A stretch of 64,000 nucleotides of DNA, from contig OW804098.1 of the NCBI GenBank assembly GCA_942159475.1, positions 120,367,374 to 120,431,373 on the forward strand, read 5' to 3'. A program made the translations under genes and the position numbers. This document shows positions 23,505 to 36,478 of the stretch, in pieces; position 1 is the stretch's first letter; each line of letters opens with the position of its first letter. The notes below the pieces were generated by a model. The model was not told the DNA's origin. It ran no database searches and saw only the letters and a program-made list of their open reading frames with translations. This stretch comes from Sthenelais limicola (Eukaryota > Annelida > Polychaeta > Phyllodocida > Sigalionidae).

Positions 23505-26440
23505 AGGGGCCTGTTGTATAAGCTGAGGGAGGAATAGGGTAGTTGCATATGCCACTGCGCATGTCTGTCACAGTGCATCATGGGGTAGGAATTGTCTGTG
23601 GGAATGTACTGGGGCCTGTTGTATAAGCTAAGGAAGGAATTGTCTGTGTGAATACTGGGGCCTGTTGTATAAGCTAAGGAAGGAATTGTCTGTGTGAATA
23701 CTGGGGCCTGTTGTATAAGCTAGGGAAGGAATTGTCTGTGGTAATACTGGGGCCTGTTGTATAAGCTAGGGAAGGAATTGTCTGTGTGAATACTGGGGTC
23801 TGTTGTATAAGCTAAGGAAGGAATTGTCTGTGGGAATACTGGGCCTATTGTATAAGCTAGGGAAGGAATTGTCTGTGGGAATGTACTGAGGCCTGTTGTA
23901 TAAGCTAAGGAAGGAATTGTCTGTGGGAATACTGGGCCTGTTGTATAAGCTAGGGAAGGAATTGTCTGTGGGAATGTACTGAGGCCTGTTGTATAAGCTA
24001 AGGAAGGAATTGTCTGTGGAAATACTGGGCCTGTTGTATAAGCTAGGGAAGGAATTGTCTGTGGGAATACTGGGGCCTGTTGTATAAGCTAAGGAAGGAA
24101 TTGTCTGTGGTAATACTGGGCCTGTTGTATAAGCTAAGGAAGGAATTGTCTGTGGGAATGTACTGAGGCCTGTTGTATAAGCTAAGGAAGGAATTGTCTG
24201 TGGTAATGTACTGAGGGCTGTTGTATAAGCTAAGGAAGGAATTGTCTGTGGGATTACTGGGGCCTGTTGTATAAGCTAAGGAAGGAATTGTCTGTGGGAA
24301 TACTGGGGCCTGTTGTATAAGCTAAGGAAGGAATTGTCTGTGGTAATACTGGGCCTGTTGTATAAGCTAAGGAAGGAATTGTCTGTGGGAATGTACTGAG
24401 GCCTGTTGTATAAGCTAAGGAAGGAATTGTCTGTGGTAATATACTGAGGCCTGTTGTATAAGCTAAGGAAGGAATTGTCTGTGGGATTACTGGGGCCTGT
24501 TGTATAAGCTAAGGAAGGAATTGTCTGTGGTAATACTGGTGCCTGTTGTATAAGCTAAGGAAGGAATTGTCTGTGGTAATACTGGTGCCTGTTGTATAAG
24601 CTAAGGAAGGAATTGTCTGTGGGAATGTACTGGGGCCTGTTGTATAAGCTAAGGAAGGAATTGTCTGTGGTAATACTGGTGCCTGTTGTATAAGCTAAGG
24701 AAGGAATTGTCTGTGGGAATGTACTGATGCCTGTTGTATAAGCTAAGGAAGGAATTGTCTGTGGAAATACTGGGTCTGTTGTATAAGCTAAGGAAGGAAT
24801 TGTCTGTGGTAATACTGGGCCTTTTGTATAAGCTAAGGAAGGAATTGTCTGTGGGAATGTACTGAGGCCTGTTGTATAAGCTAAGGAAGGAATTGTCTGT
24901 GGTAATGTACTGAGGCCTGTTGTATAAGCTAAGGAAGGAATTGTCTGTGGGATTACTGGGGCCTGTTGTATAAGCTAAGGAAGGAATTGTCTGTGGGAAT
25001 ACTGGGGCCTGTTGTATAAGCTAAGGAAGGAATTGTCTGTGGTAATACTGGGGCCTGTTGTATAAGCTAAGGAAGGAATTGTCTGTGGGATTACTGGGGC
25101 CTGTTGTATAAGCTGAGGAAGGAATTGTCTGTGGGAATGTACTGATGCCTGTTGTATAAGCTAAGGAAGGAATTGTCTGTGGGAATGTACTGATGCCTGT
25201 TGTATAAGCTAAGGAAGGAATTGTCTGTGGAAATACTGGGTCTGTTGTATAAGCTAAGGAAGGAATTGTCTGTGGTAATACTGGGCCTGTTGTATAAGCT
25301 AAGGAAGGAATTATCTGTGGGAATACTGGGCCTGTTGTATAAGCTAAGGAAGGAATTGTCTATGGTAATACTGGGGCCTGGTGTATAAGCTAAGGGAGGA
25401 ATTGTCTGTGGGAATACTGGGGCCTGTTGTATAAGCTAAGGAAGGAATTATCTGTGGGAATACAGGGGCCTGTTGTATAAGCTAAGGAAGGAATTATCTG
25501 TGGGAATACAGGGTCTGTTGTATAAGCTAAGGAAGGAATTGTCTGTGGTAATACAGCGGCCTGTTGTATAAGCTAAGGAAGGAATTATCTGTGGGAATAC
25601 TGGGGCCTGTTGTATAAGCTAAGGAAGGAATTGTCTGTGGGAATGTACTGGGGCCTGTTGTATAAGCTAAGGAAGGAATTGTCTGTGGAAATACAGGGCC
25701 TGGTGTATAAACTAAGGAAGGAATTGTCTGTGGTAATACTTGGTCTGTTGTATAAGCTAAGGAAGGAATTATCTGTGGGAATACAGGGTATGTTGTATAA
25801 GCTAAGGAAGGAATTGTGTGTGGTAATACAGCGGCCTGTTGTATAAGCTAAGGAAGGAATTATCTGTGGGAATACTGGGGCCTGTTGTATAAGCTAAGGA
25901 AGGAATTGTCTGTGGGAATGTACTGGGGCCTGTTGTATAAGCTAAGGAAGGAATTGTCTGTGGAAATACAGGGCCTGGTGTATAAACTAAGGAAGGAATT
26001 GTCTGTGGTAATACTTGGTCTGTTGTATAAGCTAAGGAAGGAATTGTCTGTGGTAATACTGAGGCCTGTTGTATAAGCTAAGGAAGGAATTGTCTGTGGT
26101 AATACTGGGGCCTGTTGTATAGGCTAAGGAAGGAATTGTCTGTGGTAATACTGGGGCTGTTGTATAAGCAAAGGAAGGAATTGTCTGTGGGAATACTGGG
26201 TCTGTTGTATAAGCTAAGGAAGGAATTGTCTGTGGTAATACTGAGGCCTGTTGTATAAGCTAAGGAAGGAATTGTCTGTGGTAATACTGGGGCCTGTTGT
26301 ATAAGCTAAGGAAGGAATTGTCTGTGGTAATACTGGGGCTGTTGTATAAGCAAAGGAAGGAATTGTCTGTGGGAATACTGGGGCCTGTTGTATAAGCTAA
26401 GGGAGGAATTGTCTGTGGGAATTCAGGGCCTGGTGTATAA
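23505..26440 (+). repeat. 2.9-kb tandem array of a 45-49-bp unit, about 63 copies
   Basis: The unit is GGGGCCTGTTGTATAAGCTA, AGGAAGGAATTGTCTGTGGG, then AATACT, with GTACTGAGG and GGTAATACTGGG variants that change length among 45, 46, 48 and 49 bp. Because lengths are not held to multiples of three, the YKLRKELSV-like peptides in short frames are incidental. The first unit (23537-23590) is interrupted by about 55 bp matching the end of MITE family E. Blocks of units are themselves duplicated, for example 25610-25846 and 25885-26076. Confidence 0.96.
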
Positions 26441-26784
26441 GAATGGCAACAACTACATTAACGTGCATATATACACTCGATCAGGTACAGAACCAGCACA
26501 ACACTATCGCATGGCTTCCCGCAGATCTTACCACAGCCAGTAGAGACCACCCTTAACGTGCATATACACTGCATCAGGTATACATCTATAGAAAGGCTTC
26601 TTGTCCAATATCGAGTAGAACGTTGTGAGCAGTTGCAAAGTTTCTGTGAAGGACTAATGTGTTTCCAGGAAGGCTGCCACCTAACTCCACCATATCACAA
26701 AAACCATCAGCATAAAACTCTACCTGTCCTGGCTCTGCTGGTCTGTGGTTACCAGAAGCTGGTGTAGGGCTTCAGTGATGGGCA

Positions 26785-26940
26785 TGTGAGCAAGATTGTC
26801 AGAAACTGTACAATTCACTTCATGAATTCTCTAGCTAATCTTTTTCAAATCAAATCGGATTCAAAATACACTTTAATATAATTGTATAGCTTCATAAAAT
26901 CAATTCGTACAAAATGTGCTCAAATATATACTGCCTAGTC
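26785..26940 (-). mobile_element. MITE family A, truncated copy
   Basis: It retains GATTGTCAGAAACTGTACAA and the internal TTCAAAATACA block in reverse orientation. The right half is gone. Confidence 0.6.
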
Positions 26941-26964
26941 AGATTATTGGCATTATGTGACAAA

Positions 26965-27435
26965 GGATGGTAGTAAACTATCCCAGGAGTGTTATACCAG
27001 ATAGAGCTGAACTAAACAGCCTGGTGAAACATTATACAACGATAGATAGTAGTATACAACCCAAGGAGTTAGTGGAACGCCAGCTAATGGAACTGTACTA
27101 AACAGCCTGGTGAAACATTATACATCAATAGATGGTAGTATACTACTCCAGGAGGTAGTGGAAGACCAGCTATAGGAGCTGAACTATACAGCCTGGTAAA
27201 ACATCATACAACAATATATGGTAGTATACTACCCAATGGGTTAGTGGACAGCCAACTAATGAAGCAAGAATAAACAGCCTGGTAGAACATCATACAACAA
27301 TAGATGGTAGTATACTACACCATGGGTTAGTGGAAACCCAGCTATAGGAGCTGAATAAAACAGCCTTGTAAACCATCATATTATGCTAATACCTAGTACA
27401 CTCATTCAGGAGGTGGTGGAAGACCAGCTACGCAC
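26965..27435 (+). repeat. Divergent 85-bp tandem repeat, about five units
   Basis: Each unit contains GATGGTAGTATACTAC, a TTAGTGGA-like block, GCCAGCTA, and ACAGCCTGGTAAAACATCAT, with about 10-20% variation. Stops occur in all frames. Confidence 0.75.
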
Positions 27436-27439
27436 GTTT

Positions 27440-28020
27440 CAAGGAAGTGGTTAATGCCATACCAAAAATAAAACACTTTCCTTCACAAGTAGCTAATGGC
27501 TAAAATAAACAAACAAAAACATTAGTAAAACAAGCAAGAAGAAGCCGCGCTGGGTTACGCTGTCTGCCTCATGCATAATGAAGCATAAAATTAAATTCAT
27601 TAAATGACAATGAGCTGAGATTACCGCCAGTCCAACAGGATATCATCCGTACCAGCCGCGGGAATGGAGGATGGACATTATGGTTGGATTGAGCACTTGG
27701 CATGGGTGTGAGGTTTTATTATATGTGATGTATTGGAGAAAAAGGAGTGTAGATTTTATCATATTATTTTCTTTCTTTCTTCTCAAGTAGCTTAATGTAG
27801 CTAGACACAGCAGTGGGTGGAAGAAGTCCAAGGTTGCTCTGTATTGAATTACTTCCAGCCCATTATCTTGATATGAAATTGAACTCCATTTATTGTAACA
27901 TTCATTGTACACTGTCTATGTTTCAATTGTTATTTTACAGAGGATTAGCTGTTTAATAATTCTAAATAAAAATAAAAAAAGTCAACCCAAAATGGATTGA
28001 CCATCATATCTAAAAAGATG
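27440..28020. other. Low-copy sequence, no gene recognised
   Basis: An 89-codon minus-strand frame at 27643-27912 has no recognisable domain and ordinary AT-rich composition. I do not call it. Confidence 0.35.
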
Positions 28021-28025
28021 AGTCC

Positions 28026-28442
28026 AAAGCTGCGCTCTCTGCTAGCATCGGTAAAAAAGTCAAGTCTATTTTCTACTTTTGGTTTCATTCTTTTCGAACT
28101 TCTATCTAAAATTCGTTGGACCACAATTTTGGAGGACTGTGTCCAGTTGTCTTATTCTGTTTACATTACATTTCAGGCCAATAAGATATTTAATACAGAA
28201 ATTACAGTTTAGTGCAATATAAAGTCCTTATTTGTATTTGCAGGACCCGCCCAAATCATATATTATGATAACTTCACTTATTATCGCTCAACAGAGGCTG
28301 GTTTCTCTAGGTGATCCACTTTGGATTCTTGCATGAAGATTTAAAAGTTGCACAATATTCAAGTATCCAGGCCTATCAGACATAATATGAGTAAATGTAG
28401 TTAGATCGGTATTGTCAAAATAGCTGAGAATGCTGCTTTAAT
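28026..28442 (+). mobile_element. Family C element, copy without tandem expansion
   Basis: Left end CCAAAGCTGCGCTCTCTGCT and right end GAGAATGCTGCTTTAA match the ends at 3119-4163. It shares ACTTCACTTATTATCGCTCA and one copy of the CATAATATGAGTAAAT motif that is tandemly expanded in the other element. The frame in its left part is non-coding. Confidence 0.65.
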
Positions 28443-28874
28443 TGGATTCATATATTAATATTTAGGAAATCTGAAACGTTTATGTTTGATTTTGTGCCAT
28501 TTCACATCGATATTTCTGTGTCAAAAATGGAAATTGAAGTAGCTAAAAGTACTCCATAGGATGATCATATAAACACAAGGATATATTTAATACACTCTCC
28601 TGAAGTTGTATTCATACATCCTGAAGCACTAGTTACGTAAAACAAACGACAACATTCCTACAAAGAGATCCATCAAATTATCCATTTCGCGAAGTATGAT
28701 TCATTTTTCTGTTATACATCACATACTTGAAGTAGTTTATTCCACTTATTGTGATAGTCAAGCGCCATTTCAATTCCCTTTCAAACCCAAAACTAGTACA
28801 TCAGCAATTTCTGTGGAAAGTTTATGAAGAGAAATACTTCTGACTTACACATCGAGGACAAGAAGGTGGAATAG

Positions 28875-29225
28875 AATAGGGGGGTTGCATAGCCGCCATT
28901 ATGAATCGTGATTCACATGGAAATATGGGACCAATGGTACATTGTAAAATCTATGGAAAACTTGCCATGTTCCGCATGTAGTATTTATCAATGTTCTAAT
29001 GTCAATATCCATGTCTTATCCATGTTTCGGTAGCACAAGCCGCCATCTTTCCCAACATACATTTGGTTTTCACAGGTCATTCATTAAAGCTATGATATTG
29101 CTGAAAACATTCTTGGAATTTTCGACAAAAATGTTGTTAAATATTTGTACGCCAGATTTCATCAGAGTCTATCCCAGGATGCACTGTAACAGACATGCAC
29201 AGTGGCACATGCAACTCCCCTATTC
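28875..29225 (+). mobile_element. MITE family E, full copy
   Basis: About 350 bp with inverted ends AATAGGGGGGTTGCAT and ATGCAACTCCCCTATT. The interior includes CATAGCCGCCATTATGAATC on the left and ATCCCAGGATGCACTGTAAC on the right. An open frame inside is not a gene. Confidence 0.75.
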
Positions 29226-30120
29226 CTCTGCTGATGTAAAACATGGTTCAAAAGCTGGCAGTTAGAATATCTAGCAGCACAACCGTGCTCCAGCAGAACC
29301 TATTTATCCAAATTGTACTAATTCTTAACGGCCTTAATACAGGCAATCTGCCACCAGGTGGTATTAGGTACCTTTATGCTAAAATTCTGATATGAATAGG
29401 CTTTTATTCTGCGTCATTTGCTTTTGTTAATATAAAGGTATTCTATTTTTCATAATCTTTACATTCTGTAACATATCTGATGTATTTAGGAGAAGATATT
29501 AAGGCGGTCTTTAAACATCGGTTATATAACCCATAGGGTCTTCTGATGTCAAAACATGGATTTTGAAGTACCATGGTTTATAATAAGATGGAACTAGGCA
29601 GATGCTAACGATGGTACACATTAGCATTATAATAAGTACTTTAATATCACTAGTAAAATAGGTAAATACTGTCCTTCAGGATGACCTTACAAACGCAGAG
29701 ACATGTTAAATATAATGTCTTTAAATTTAGGACATGTACTTTTTCCTACGACGAGTTCTAGAGAGAAAAATAAATTTTTCGCGACTTTTGCAATTTGTGT
29801 AATACCTCTTTGCCTATATTTTAGTGCATGTGAAATCCACTTCTGGTCTCAATATTTTGTTTCAAGGTCATTTTTTAGGTCAGATTCCAATATGGCCGCC
29901 GCTAGGATAGACATATATGCCCCCTCAGCTCCTAGATCATATATGGGGAATAGTGTAGTCATTTAGCTGTTTCAAGGTCACATTAGGTAATTTACAAGGT
30001 CAATTTCTAATATGAGCATCACCAGGATACAAGAATATTGGTCCTATTTAGGACAGAGATCTGTGGTTCAATTCCCGGTTGAATACTTTTATTCACATTG
30101 AGATGAAAAACTTTGTCCAT
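29226..30120. other. Low-copy sequence with short local repeats
   Basis: 29870-29920 and 29975-30030 both contain TTTCAAGGTCA followed by an AATATG...AGGATA stretch, so a short duplication is present. TGGTTCAATTCCCGG near 30062 resembles a tRNA B box but no tRNA fold supports it. No gene. Confidence 0.35.
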
Positions 30121-30124
30121 GCAA

Positions 30125-30430
30125 AACGCGCTATAGGGCGTTTGCATGTGTTACTGTGCAGGTCTACTATAGTGCATGCTGGGATGGTTTCAGTTAGACT
30201 CAGTTAGATGTACACATATTTAGGAAGATTTTCATAATAAAAGGTTCTATAAAAACAAATTGCATGATAGGAGTGATCAAAGGATGTGTCATGGACATGT
30301 AAAAGACATGGATATTTACAAGGTAAATATTCCATGCTAAACATGTTTTTTATAGCTTATACCTGACATGCAACTCTATTAGTTCGCTGGGAATCAAAAT
30401 TCAAGATGGTTGACATGCAAACTGCTCTAT
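30125..30430 (-). mobile_element. MITE family E, divergent copy
   Basis: It holds GTTTGCATGTGTTACTGTGC and GTGCATGCTGGGATGG at the left, and ATTCCATGCTAAACATG plus AATCAAAATTCAAGATGG at the right, all E landmarks. Confidence 0.6.
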
Positions 30431-31370
30431 TGTGTTGCTATAGCCTGCTCCGGAGGCCTGCTAGTGTTTATACCTCACTTCTCATCCCTCCAGTCCTACT
30501 CCTGCTCCTCCTGCTCCTGCTCCTGTTCCGGCTGCTTCAGTTTTTAGACAAATATTTTTTGACTTGTCGCTAGGACATGGTTTGTTTTGCTGATGCTTTC
30601 CCCCGCCGGCCTTGGTGCCTGACCACACACTGTAATGTGAGATGTTTGGCTCCAAGTGGGTTTGTGTGCGTAAGGGATGTGTCACTGGGATATGGGTCTG
30701 AAGTTGAAAAACTGATTTCACTTGGCACAGCCTAGCTGGACTGGCTGCTGATGGTTACCCTTGAGCGGTAGGCGTTCTGCTCAGGCACGCTATCCACCAT
30801 TTTGTTGAACTCTGCAAATTTAAACTTTTCATGGCATTATATCTGAATAATGTCAACAATTCAAAATTGTTGATTGCAGTTCTCCACCAGTGATAAACCT
30901 TCAGTTAGTTTGACTTGTTCATTTTTAATATGGTGACTAATTGGTTATTTCTCTAATTAATGAATTAAGGAACTTGGAGCTAGTGTTTGTATGAGTAGAT
31001 CCTATGAGGGATCTATTGGTACTGTTTATTCAACAATGGTATGTGCTCCAGGGGCGCTTCCCTGATTTGCATAGGCAGCCATGCTCTGCTACATTGTCCA
31101 CTGTCAGCTAGTGGGCCGCAGCATTACATAACATTACATAATATTTATTCAAATGTTCTTTTCAATAAGAACTATTTGTAGGAAAGTTTTCATGTTATCG
31201 CTTGTATAAGCATATATGTTGTTTTTAAGTTAACTTTGAATTTTTGTTTAGAAAGCTCAGTAGCGCACCTAGTGGCCAGGGTTAAGGTTATTCATTTAAT
31301 CGCCACCACTTATTGGTCAGTTCCTATCAGATGAAGTCTGGCTAGCTGGCAGATAACTTGTGTTATCTCA
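30431..31370. other. Low-copy sequence with a CTG/CTC microsatellite
   Basis: 30490-30535 is an imperfect CTCCTGCTCCTG repeat. The Gly/Ala-rich minus frame over it is compositional. Nothing else is recognised. Confidence 0.4.
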
Positions 31371-31379
31371 GGGAAGGTG

Positions 31380-31790
31380 TGGTTGGGGAGGGTCAGTAGG
31401 TAGGGAGCCTGATTAAGGGCAGGGAGGGAAAGGGGCCATCAGTCAGTCATATCAGCCGGTCAGGACATATCTCACTCACTCATTGGCCAGTGAGTAATTA
31501 GTTAAGGATTTATGCCTCATTTTTATTTTACCATGTATGTGTCATTGGTCCTAATTGGAGCCACTGCTGTATTGTTGTTCAAGCCAGGAGGATCCAATCA
31601 GGACAATTGTGGACCCATGGATGTTGTATAAATGGCCTTGATTAAAATGGATTCATCCTCTTCTATCGCTCTGAATGAAACATAGATGCCTTTGTTGTGT
31701 TGATTAAATTCTCGCCCAGCCTACTCCCAGCTGCCCCATTAATTTTACCTTAAGGATAATACCTGTATTCTTCACTGTATTAATGTATAA
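31380..31790 (+). mobile_element. Family G LTR-like segment
   Basis: It aligns with 59900-60262 and with the reverse of 38435-38890. It contains AGCCAGGAGGATCCAATCAG, a TTGTATAAATGG box, GATTAAATTCTCGCCC and a TGTATTCTTCACTG end. Promoter-like TATA and fixed ends without internal genes suit a solo LTR; the left boundary is uncertain. Confidence 0.45.
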
Positions 31791-32054
31791 GGTCAAATTG
31801 GACATGGGAATGTTAAGTCATTCTTTTGGAATGGCTAAGGTGATACACAGAAACACATCTGGTCTGATCTTGCTAACTAAAAAACATAAAACTTATAGAA
31901 GCTCTAATTAGATTTCCTACTGTTTAACATTGTTGGAATTGAATTGAACAGTGCCCACTAGACACAATATATGCAGTATAGAAAGTTAATGTAATTTCTA
32001 GTCCCTTTCTTGATGAAGGCCATATCAGTTAGTTGTAGTGTATCACATGTACCA

Positions 32055-32470
32055 TTTGTGATCGGTTTTAGGAAAATGAGTCATAAGTCGCGAAATATGA
32101 ATTTTGAGATATCACAATATCTGACGACAGGAGATCAAGCCGATTCCAATGATAGTAAACAGTCCAATATTCTAATAAGTATTTCCATATTACATTTTTA
32201 AGTTTGATATCTTTATTTTTGAAAAAAAAATTGTAATATTTCTGGTAGGCAATAACCAGTAAACTAACTGAATATACTCCATATGTGGACCTTTAAAACG
32301 AAAAGATATATTATATATAATCTCCTGAAATTTGATACATGGATTTATACAACCATAAGTGATAAACTCGCCAAAAATCAGAACATTCCAAAAAAGTGAT
32401 CTTGTAAAATAAACACTTTGAAAAATATAATTTTTTGCGACTTATGACTCATTTTCCTGAAACACATCAC
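32055..32470 (+). mobile_element. MITE family D, full copy
   Basis: Left end TTGTGATCGGTTTTAGGAAA and right end GACTCATTTTCCTGAAACAC, with all internal landmarks in forward orientation. Confidence 0.82.
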
Positions 32471-32771
32471 ATTTATTGCAATAAAGACCACCCCTCTATT
32501 CAGACAAGTTTCTCTCAGTCCCGAATTGTTTCCCTCCCATTAGATTAGCCCCTCTATGGAGACCACCTCGCTATGAGGCCACAAAATGTTCCATCCCAAG
32601 TGTTAGTTTAGAGAGGTTCCATTATACATGATAGCTCAGCCAACATTTGAGAGCAAAGCAGGTAATAAGTTATATCAACTTTTTTAATCCATTAATAGTT
32701 GGTTTTTAGGTTCTCAAAGGTGTTTTTGTCTTTGAGTTCAGCATTGAAAACAAATGAATGAATAAATATAC

Positions 32772-33006
32772 GGATCAGATCGTCAGATAATGTACAATTC
32801 AACTTCACCAATCCTCTCAAACAACCCAAATTTCAGACGAAAATAAAGTTCAAAATACAGTTTAACCTAACCAAACAGATTGCTAGAATCAATGCAATGC
32901 CGATTATATTAGAATTTACCCAATATTGACCAAATTGCAGCCTAATTTACCAGAATTTACTAAATGTGTAGAGCTGCCAATTGTACATTTTCTAAAAATC
33001 TGACCC
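32772..33006 (-). mobile_element. MITE family A, full copy, reverse orientation
   Basis: The ends are GGATCAGATCGTCAGATAAT and CTAAAAATCTGACCC. The flanks both read ATATAC (32766-32771 and 33007-33012), a 6-bp match in simple sequence that can also hide a shorter duplication. Confidence 0.83.
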
Positions 33007-34850
33007 ATATACACTCGTACAGAACATTTCCACCGAACAATTCTCCTCACTACAAACCATTCCAAGAATCAGATAACCTTTACAGTGTAGTGAATGGGAA
33101 GCCTGAGGTAATATTTGCTGACTCGACAGATATAGGTTTTGTAGAGTTTCTGGCCAGCAAAGGATAAGAAGAGTCAGACGCTGTGAGTCTGAGTCTGATA
33201 GGAGCTGCTCACTGCTCTATTAGTCAGACATGATTAACATATGTGAGCAGGTTCAGCATAATGAGTCACAAGTCACCAAATACATATTTTCCAACATATT
33301 GTATTCACAAGATATCTTTGTTTGAATGTTCTCATCTTTGCTCTAAGCCATATGAAAACACGTATTTAATTTCAAAACTGTGTATTTAATATATGTGATG
33401 TGTTCCAGTAAAATGACAGTATTCACCAAGAAAGTGCTCTCCCTGTCCTTAATGCCGGTCATTAAACCTATAGTGATACACTGTTTTATATCCAGTCCGT
33501 ATATGATTAACTTTCACATATAAAAAGATCCATGTTAAAGGCATTCATCACTGGGTATAGTTTAAAGTCTTTTTGTAGGCAGATCAATTTAAGATAAAAA
33601 GTGTAGCTGGTGCCTGCTGGTGATGTATAGCCTTAATTACTGTTAATTAGAGAATGTCAACTACCACAATTAGTGCTTACAGTAGCCAGACCTGCAGGCC
33701 TATACATCTCCTTCATGTGGTGTAGGGTGGATAGACCCTCTCACCAGCTTAGTAAACTTGTCTTAACCTCATATTGTAAAGTCCCAGATCTGTTACAGAA
33801 AAATAGTCATAAATTGTTGTTTATCAAAATGTATTATTCAGAAGGTATCTTTGTAGAGATGTTCCCATTTGTTTCTTTATGTTGTTAGGTTTGTTTTGTT
33901 TCTTTTGTTCCCAGAGAATGGATGTCATATGTCACAGATGTCCCAAACTATTATTTGTTCAAAGCATATTAAATATGATCACTTTGCAGAAATGTTCTTG
34001 GGGGGTCGGGGTTCTAATTCTTAAGCCAATTCAAGACAGTGTATTTGATATACATTGGCATTTCTAATGACAACCTAAGGAATATATTTCTCTACTTAAC
34101 TAGTAATTGTCCACCCAGAATTGTTGTAAAACTTTCTTTCAAATATAGAAGAAATAAACATGAAATATAGAAATTCTGAATACAACATGGATATTCTACT
34201 ATATGACAACTATACTGACAAAGAATGAATAGATCTTGAATTGTCCATTTGAATTGCAAAACATGTGACGGTTCTGAAACAAGATGGCAGCCACCCACCC
34301 AAACCAACGAAAGAATCTCGAAAGAGATATGGATGTTTTAACTTTGACTTGATTTATTAGGAAGTGATATAACCCAAAGATATTTATGCCTGGAATATTG
34401 TGCCTGAATTCATTCTTGGATTATGTTACCTGTGCATTCAGGACTGGGAGGCCCTGAGGTAAGTCATGTTTCTACCAACGGTTACATGATAGGACAGGGT
34501 CTGCCTCGATCTTTTTGATTGTTTCAATATTTATCTGGGCAGCAAATGGAATATTAAGTCAAGGTCTTAGTTTTAGTCATTTCTTTTAATCAATGGGAAT
34601 ATGGGTTAAATCGGCAATAATGAGTTTTAATTAGGTTAACCATAATTAGGTCACTGGGTCAGGTATGGATACAATGTTTCTCAGACCACCCTGTTTATGA
34701 ACCCATCAATGGTCTCTTATCATTGAATTCATGCTTCACTGCGGTATCGGCCGGGGATGAAATTATGGAATCTTCCTTCAGAGAGATTAAAGAGATTGAA
34801 GAGATTAAAGGAGATTAAATGACTGATCCAAGGGTTTGGAACAAATTACT
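33007..34850. other. AT-rich region with decayed family D sequence, no gene
   Basis: 33255-33420 keeps ATGAGTCACAAGTCACC and is a family D remnant. 33800-34150 is a weaker one (TTGTCCACCCAGAATTGTTG). No exon is supported in the remainder. Confidence 0.4.
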
Positions 34851-34869
34851 CTCAGTGCAGTAGGTTTAA

Positions 34870-35640
34870 TATGTCACCAATAGTGGGATTGCATGTGCCA
34901 CTGAGCAAGTCAGTTAGTGCAAGTCCATGGTGGGATGGATAATTTAGCAATAGGGGATTGTATATGACACTGTACATGTCAGTTACAGTGCATGCTGGGA
35001 TGGATGATTTAGAAATGTTTTGGGGATTGTATATGTCGCTGTACATGTCAGTTACAGTGCATGCTTGGATGGATAATTTAGAAATGTTTTGGGGATTGTA
35101 TATGTCGCTGTACATGTCAGTTACAGTGCATGCTGGGATGGATGATTTAGAAATGTTTTGGGGATTGTATATGTCGCTGTACATGTCAGTTACAGTGCAT
35201 GCTGGGATGGATGATTTAGAAATGTTTTTGGGATTGCATGTGCCACTGAGCATGTTGGTTATGGTGCATGCTGGGATGGATAATTTAGCGATAGGGGGAT
35301 TGTATGTGTCACTAAACATGACAGTTATAGTGCATGCTGGGATGGATAATTTAGCGATAGGGGGATTGTATATGTCACTGTACATGTCAGTTACAGTGCA
35401 TGCTGGGATGGATGATTTAGCAATAGCGGGATTGCATGCGCCAATGAGCATGTCAGTTAGTGCAAGTGCATGCTGGGATGTGATATTTACCAATAGGGAG
35501 ATTGTATGTGTCACTAAAAATGACAATTATAGTGCATGCTGGGATGGATAATTTAGCGATAGGGGGATTGTATTTGCCACTGAGCATGTCAGTTATGGTG
35601 CATGCTGGGATGGATAATTTAGTGATAGGGGGATTGGATA
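34870..35640 (+). repeat. Tandem array of 66/69-bp units derived from MITE family E
   Basis: About 11 units of GGGATTGTATATGTCACTGT, ACATGTCAGTTACAGTGCAT, GCTGGGATGGATGATTTAG plus a short link. Successive units start near 35022, 35091 and 35160 (69 bp), and later ones are 66 bp. Both lengths are multiples of three, so both strands hold long open frames (197 codons plus, 224 codons minus). The unit equals the terminal part of family E (TTGCATGTGCCACTG ... GCATGCTGGGATGG), which is non-coding elsewhere, so I treat the frames as incidental. Confidence 0.92.
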
Positions 35641-35949
35641 ATAAGCTGAAAATGCATATATTTATGTTATAAATGTCAAGACAGCAGTACAAGCTGTATT
35701 GACATATATAATAATCTAGAGTATATATAGCTTTTCTAATTTTATAGAAGGGTTCTTGCGATATGCTTGTCAAATGATACAATGATTTCCAACTGGTTCT
35801 GTCTTGAATACGGCGGCAGCCTTTATGGGATAACTTCATTATTAATTTAAGCTTTTATTCTGGGACTCCCATGGCCCTAAGCACCGTGGCAGTGTCAGGG
35901 TGTTTGTGTAGTGACTGTCTTCCCGCCTGTTGCTGGTACCAGTCCATCT

Positions 35950-36203
35950 GGGTCAGATTTTCGGAAAATGCACAATCTACATTTCTGAATTAACCGCTGA
36001 ATTAACACTGCTGAATTAACACTGCTGAATTAAAGTGACACATGATAAATGCTAGGTATATTTGAGTGTATTCTGTATTCTATTCATTCAATAAATCTGT
36101 CTGGTTATGTTGAACTGTATTTTGAACCTGATTTTTGTTTTAAATTTGGGTGATTTGAGGGGATTGGTGAAGGCCAATTGTACATTTTCTGAAGACTTGA
36201 CCC
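35950..36203 (+). mobile_element. MITE family A (GCACAATCTACA type), full copy with internal triplication
   Basis: It is bounded by ATCT on both sides (35946-35949 and 36204-36207). GCTGAATTAACA occurs about three times in a row near 36000, lengthening this copy to 254 bp. Confidence 0.88.
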
Positions 36204-36207
36204 ATCT

Positions 36208-36478
36208 ATTCCCACATCTCCCCCTACCTACATGTCCCTCCTAGCTCCCTATTTCCCAATCCCTCACTTCCCTTTCACCATCCCTTCCGTCCTGCCTCCC
36301 CTTCTTGTTCTCCCTTCCCCCATTCCCATCTTGACCCTGAACCCCAAGCTCTGGCCCTTTCCTCTTCCACTTCTCCCCCACACGTCCCTCCTCTCACTTT
36401 TCACTTATTTTCTCTCTATCTGCTATCCCTAACCACACCACTTCCCCCTTCCCCACCCTCCCCTTTCTCTCTCCCACT
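36208..36478 (+). repeat. Polypyrimidine tract
   Basis: CT-rich simple sequence (CTCCCTTCCCCCATTCCC) directly abutting a MITE A copy. No gene. Confidence 0.85.

Noticed and set aside
25200..26076. YKLRKELSV repeat peptides in the 46-bp array
   Set aside because: Unit lengths of 45-49 bp do not keep frame, and no frame spans the array.
30014..30100. tRNA or SINE suggested by a B-box-like GGTTCAATTCC
   Set aside because: No T-stem pairing, no acceptor stem and only a weak A box upstream.
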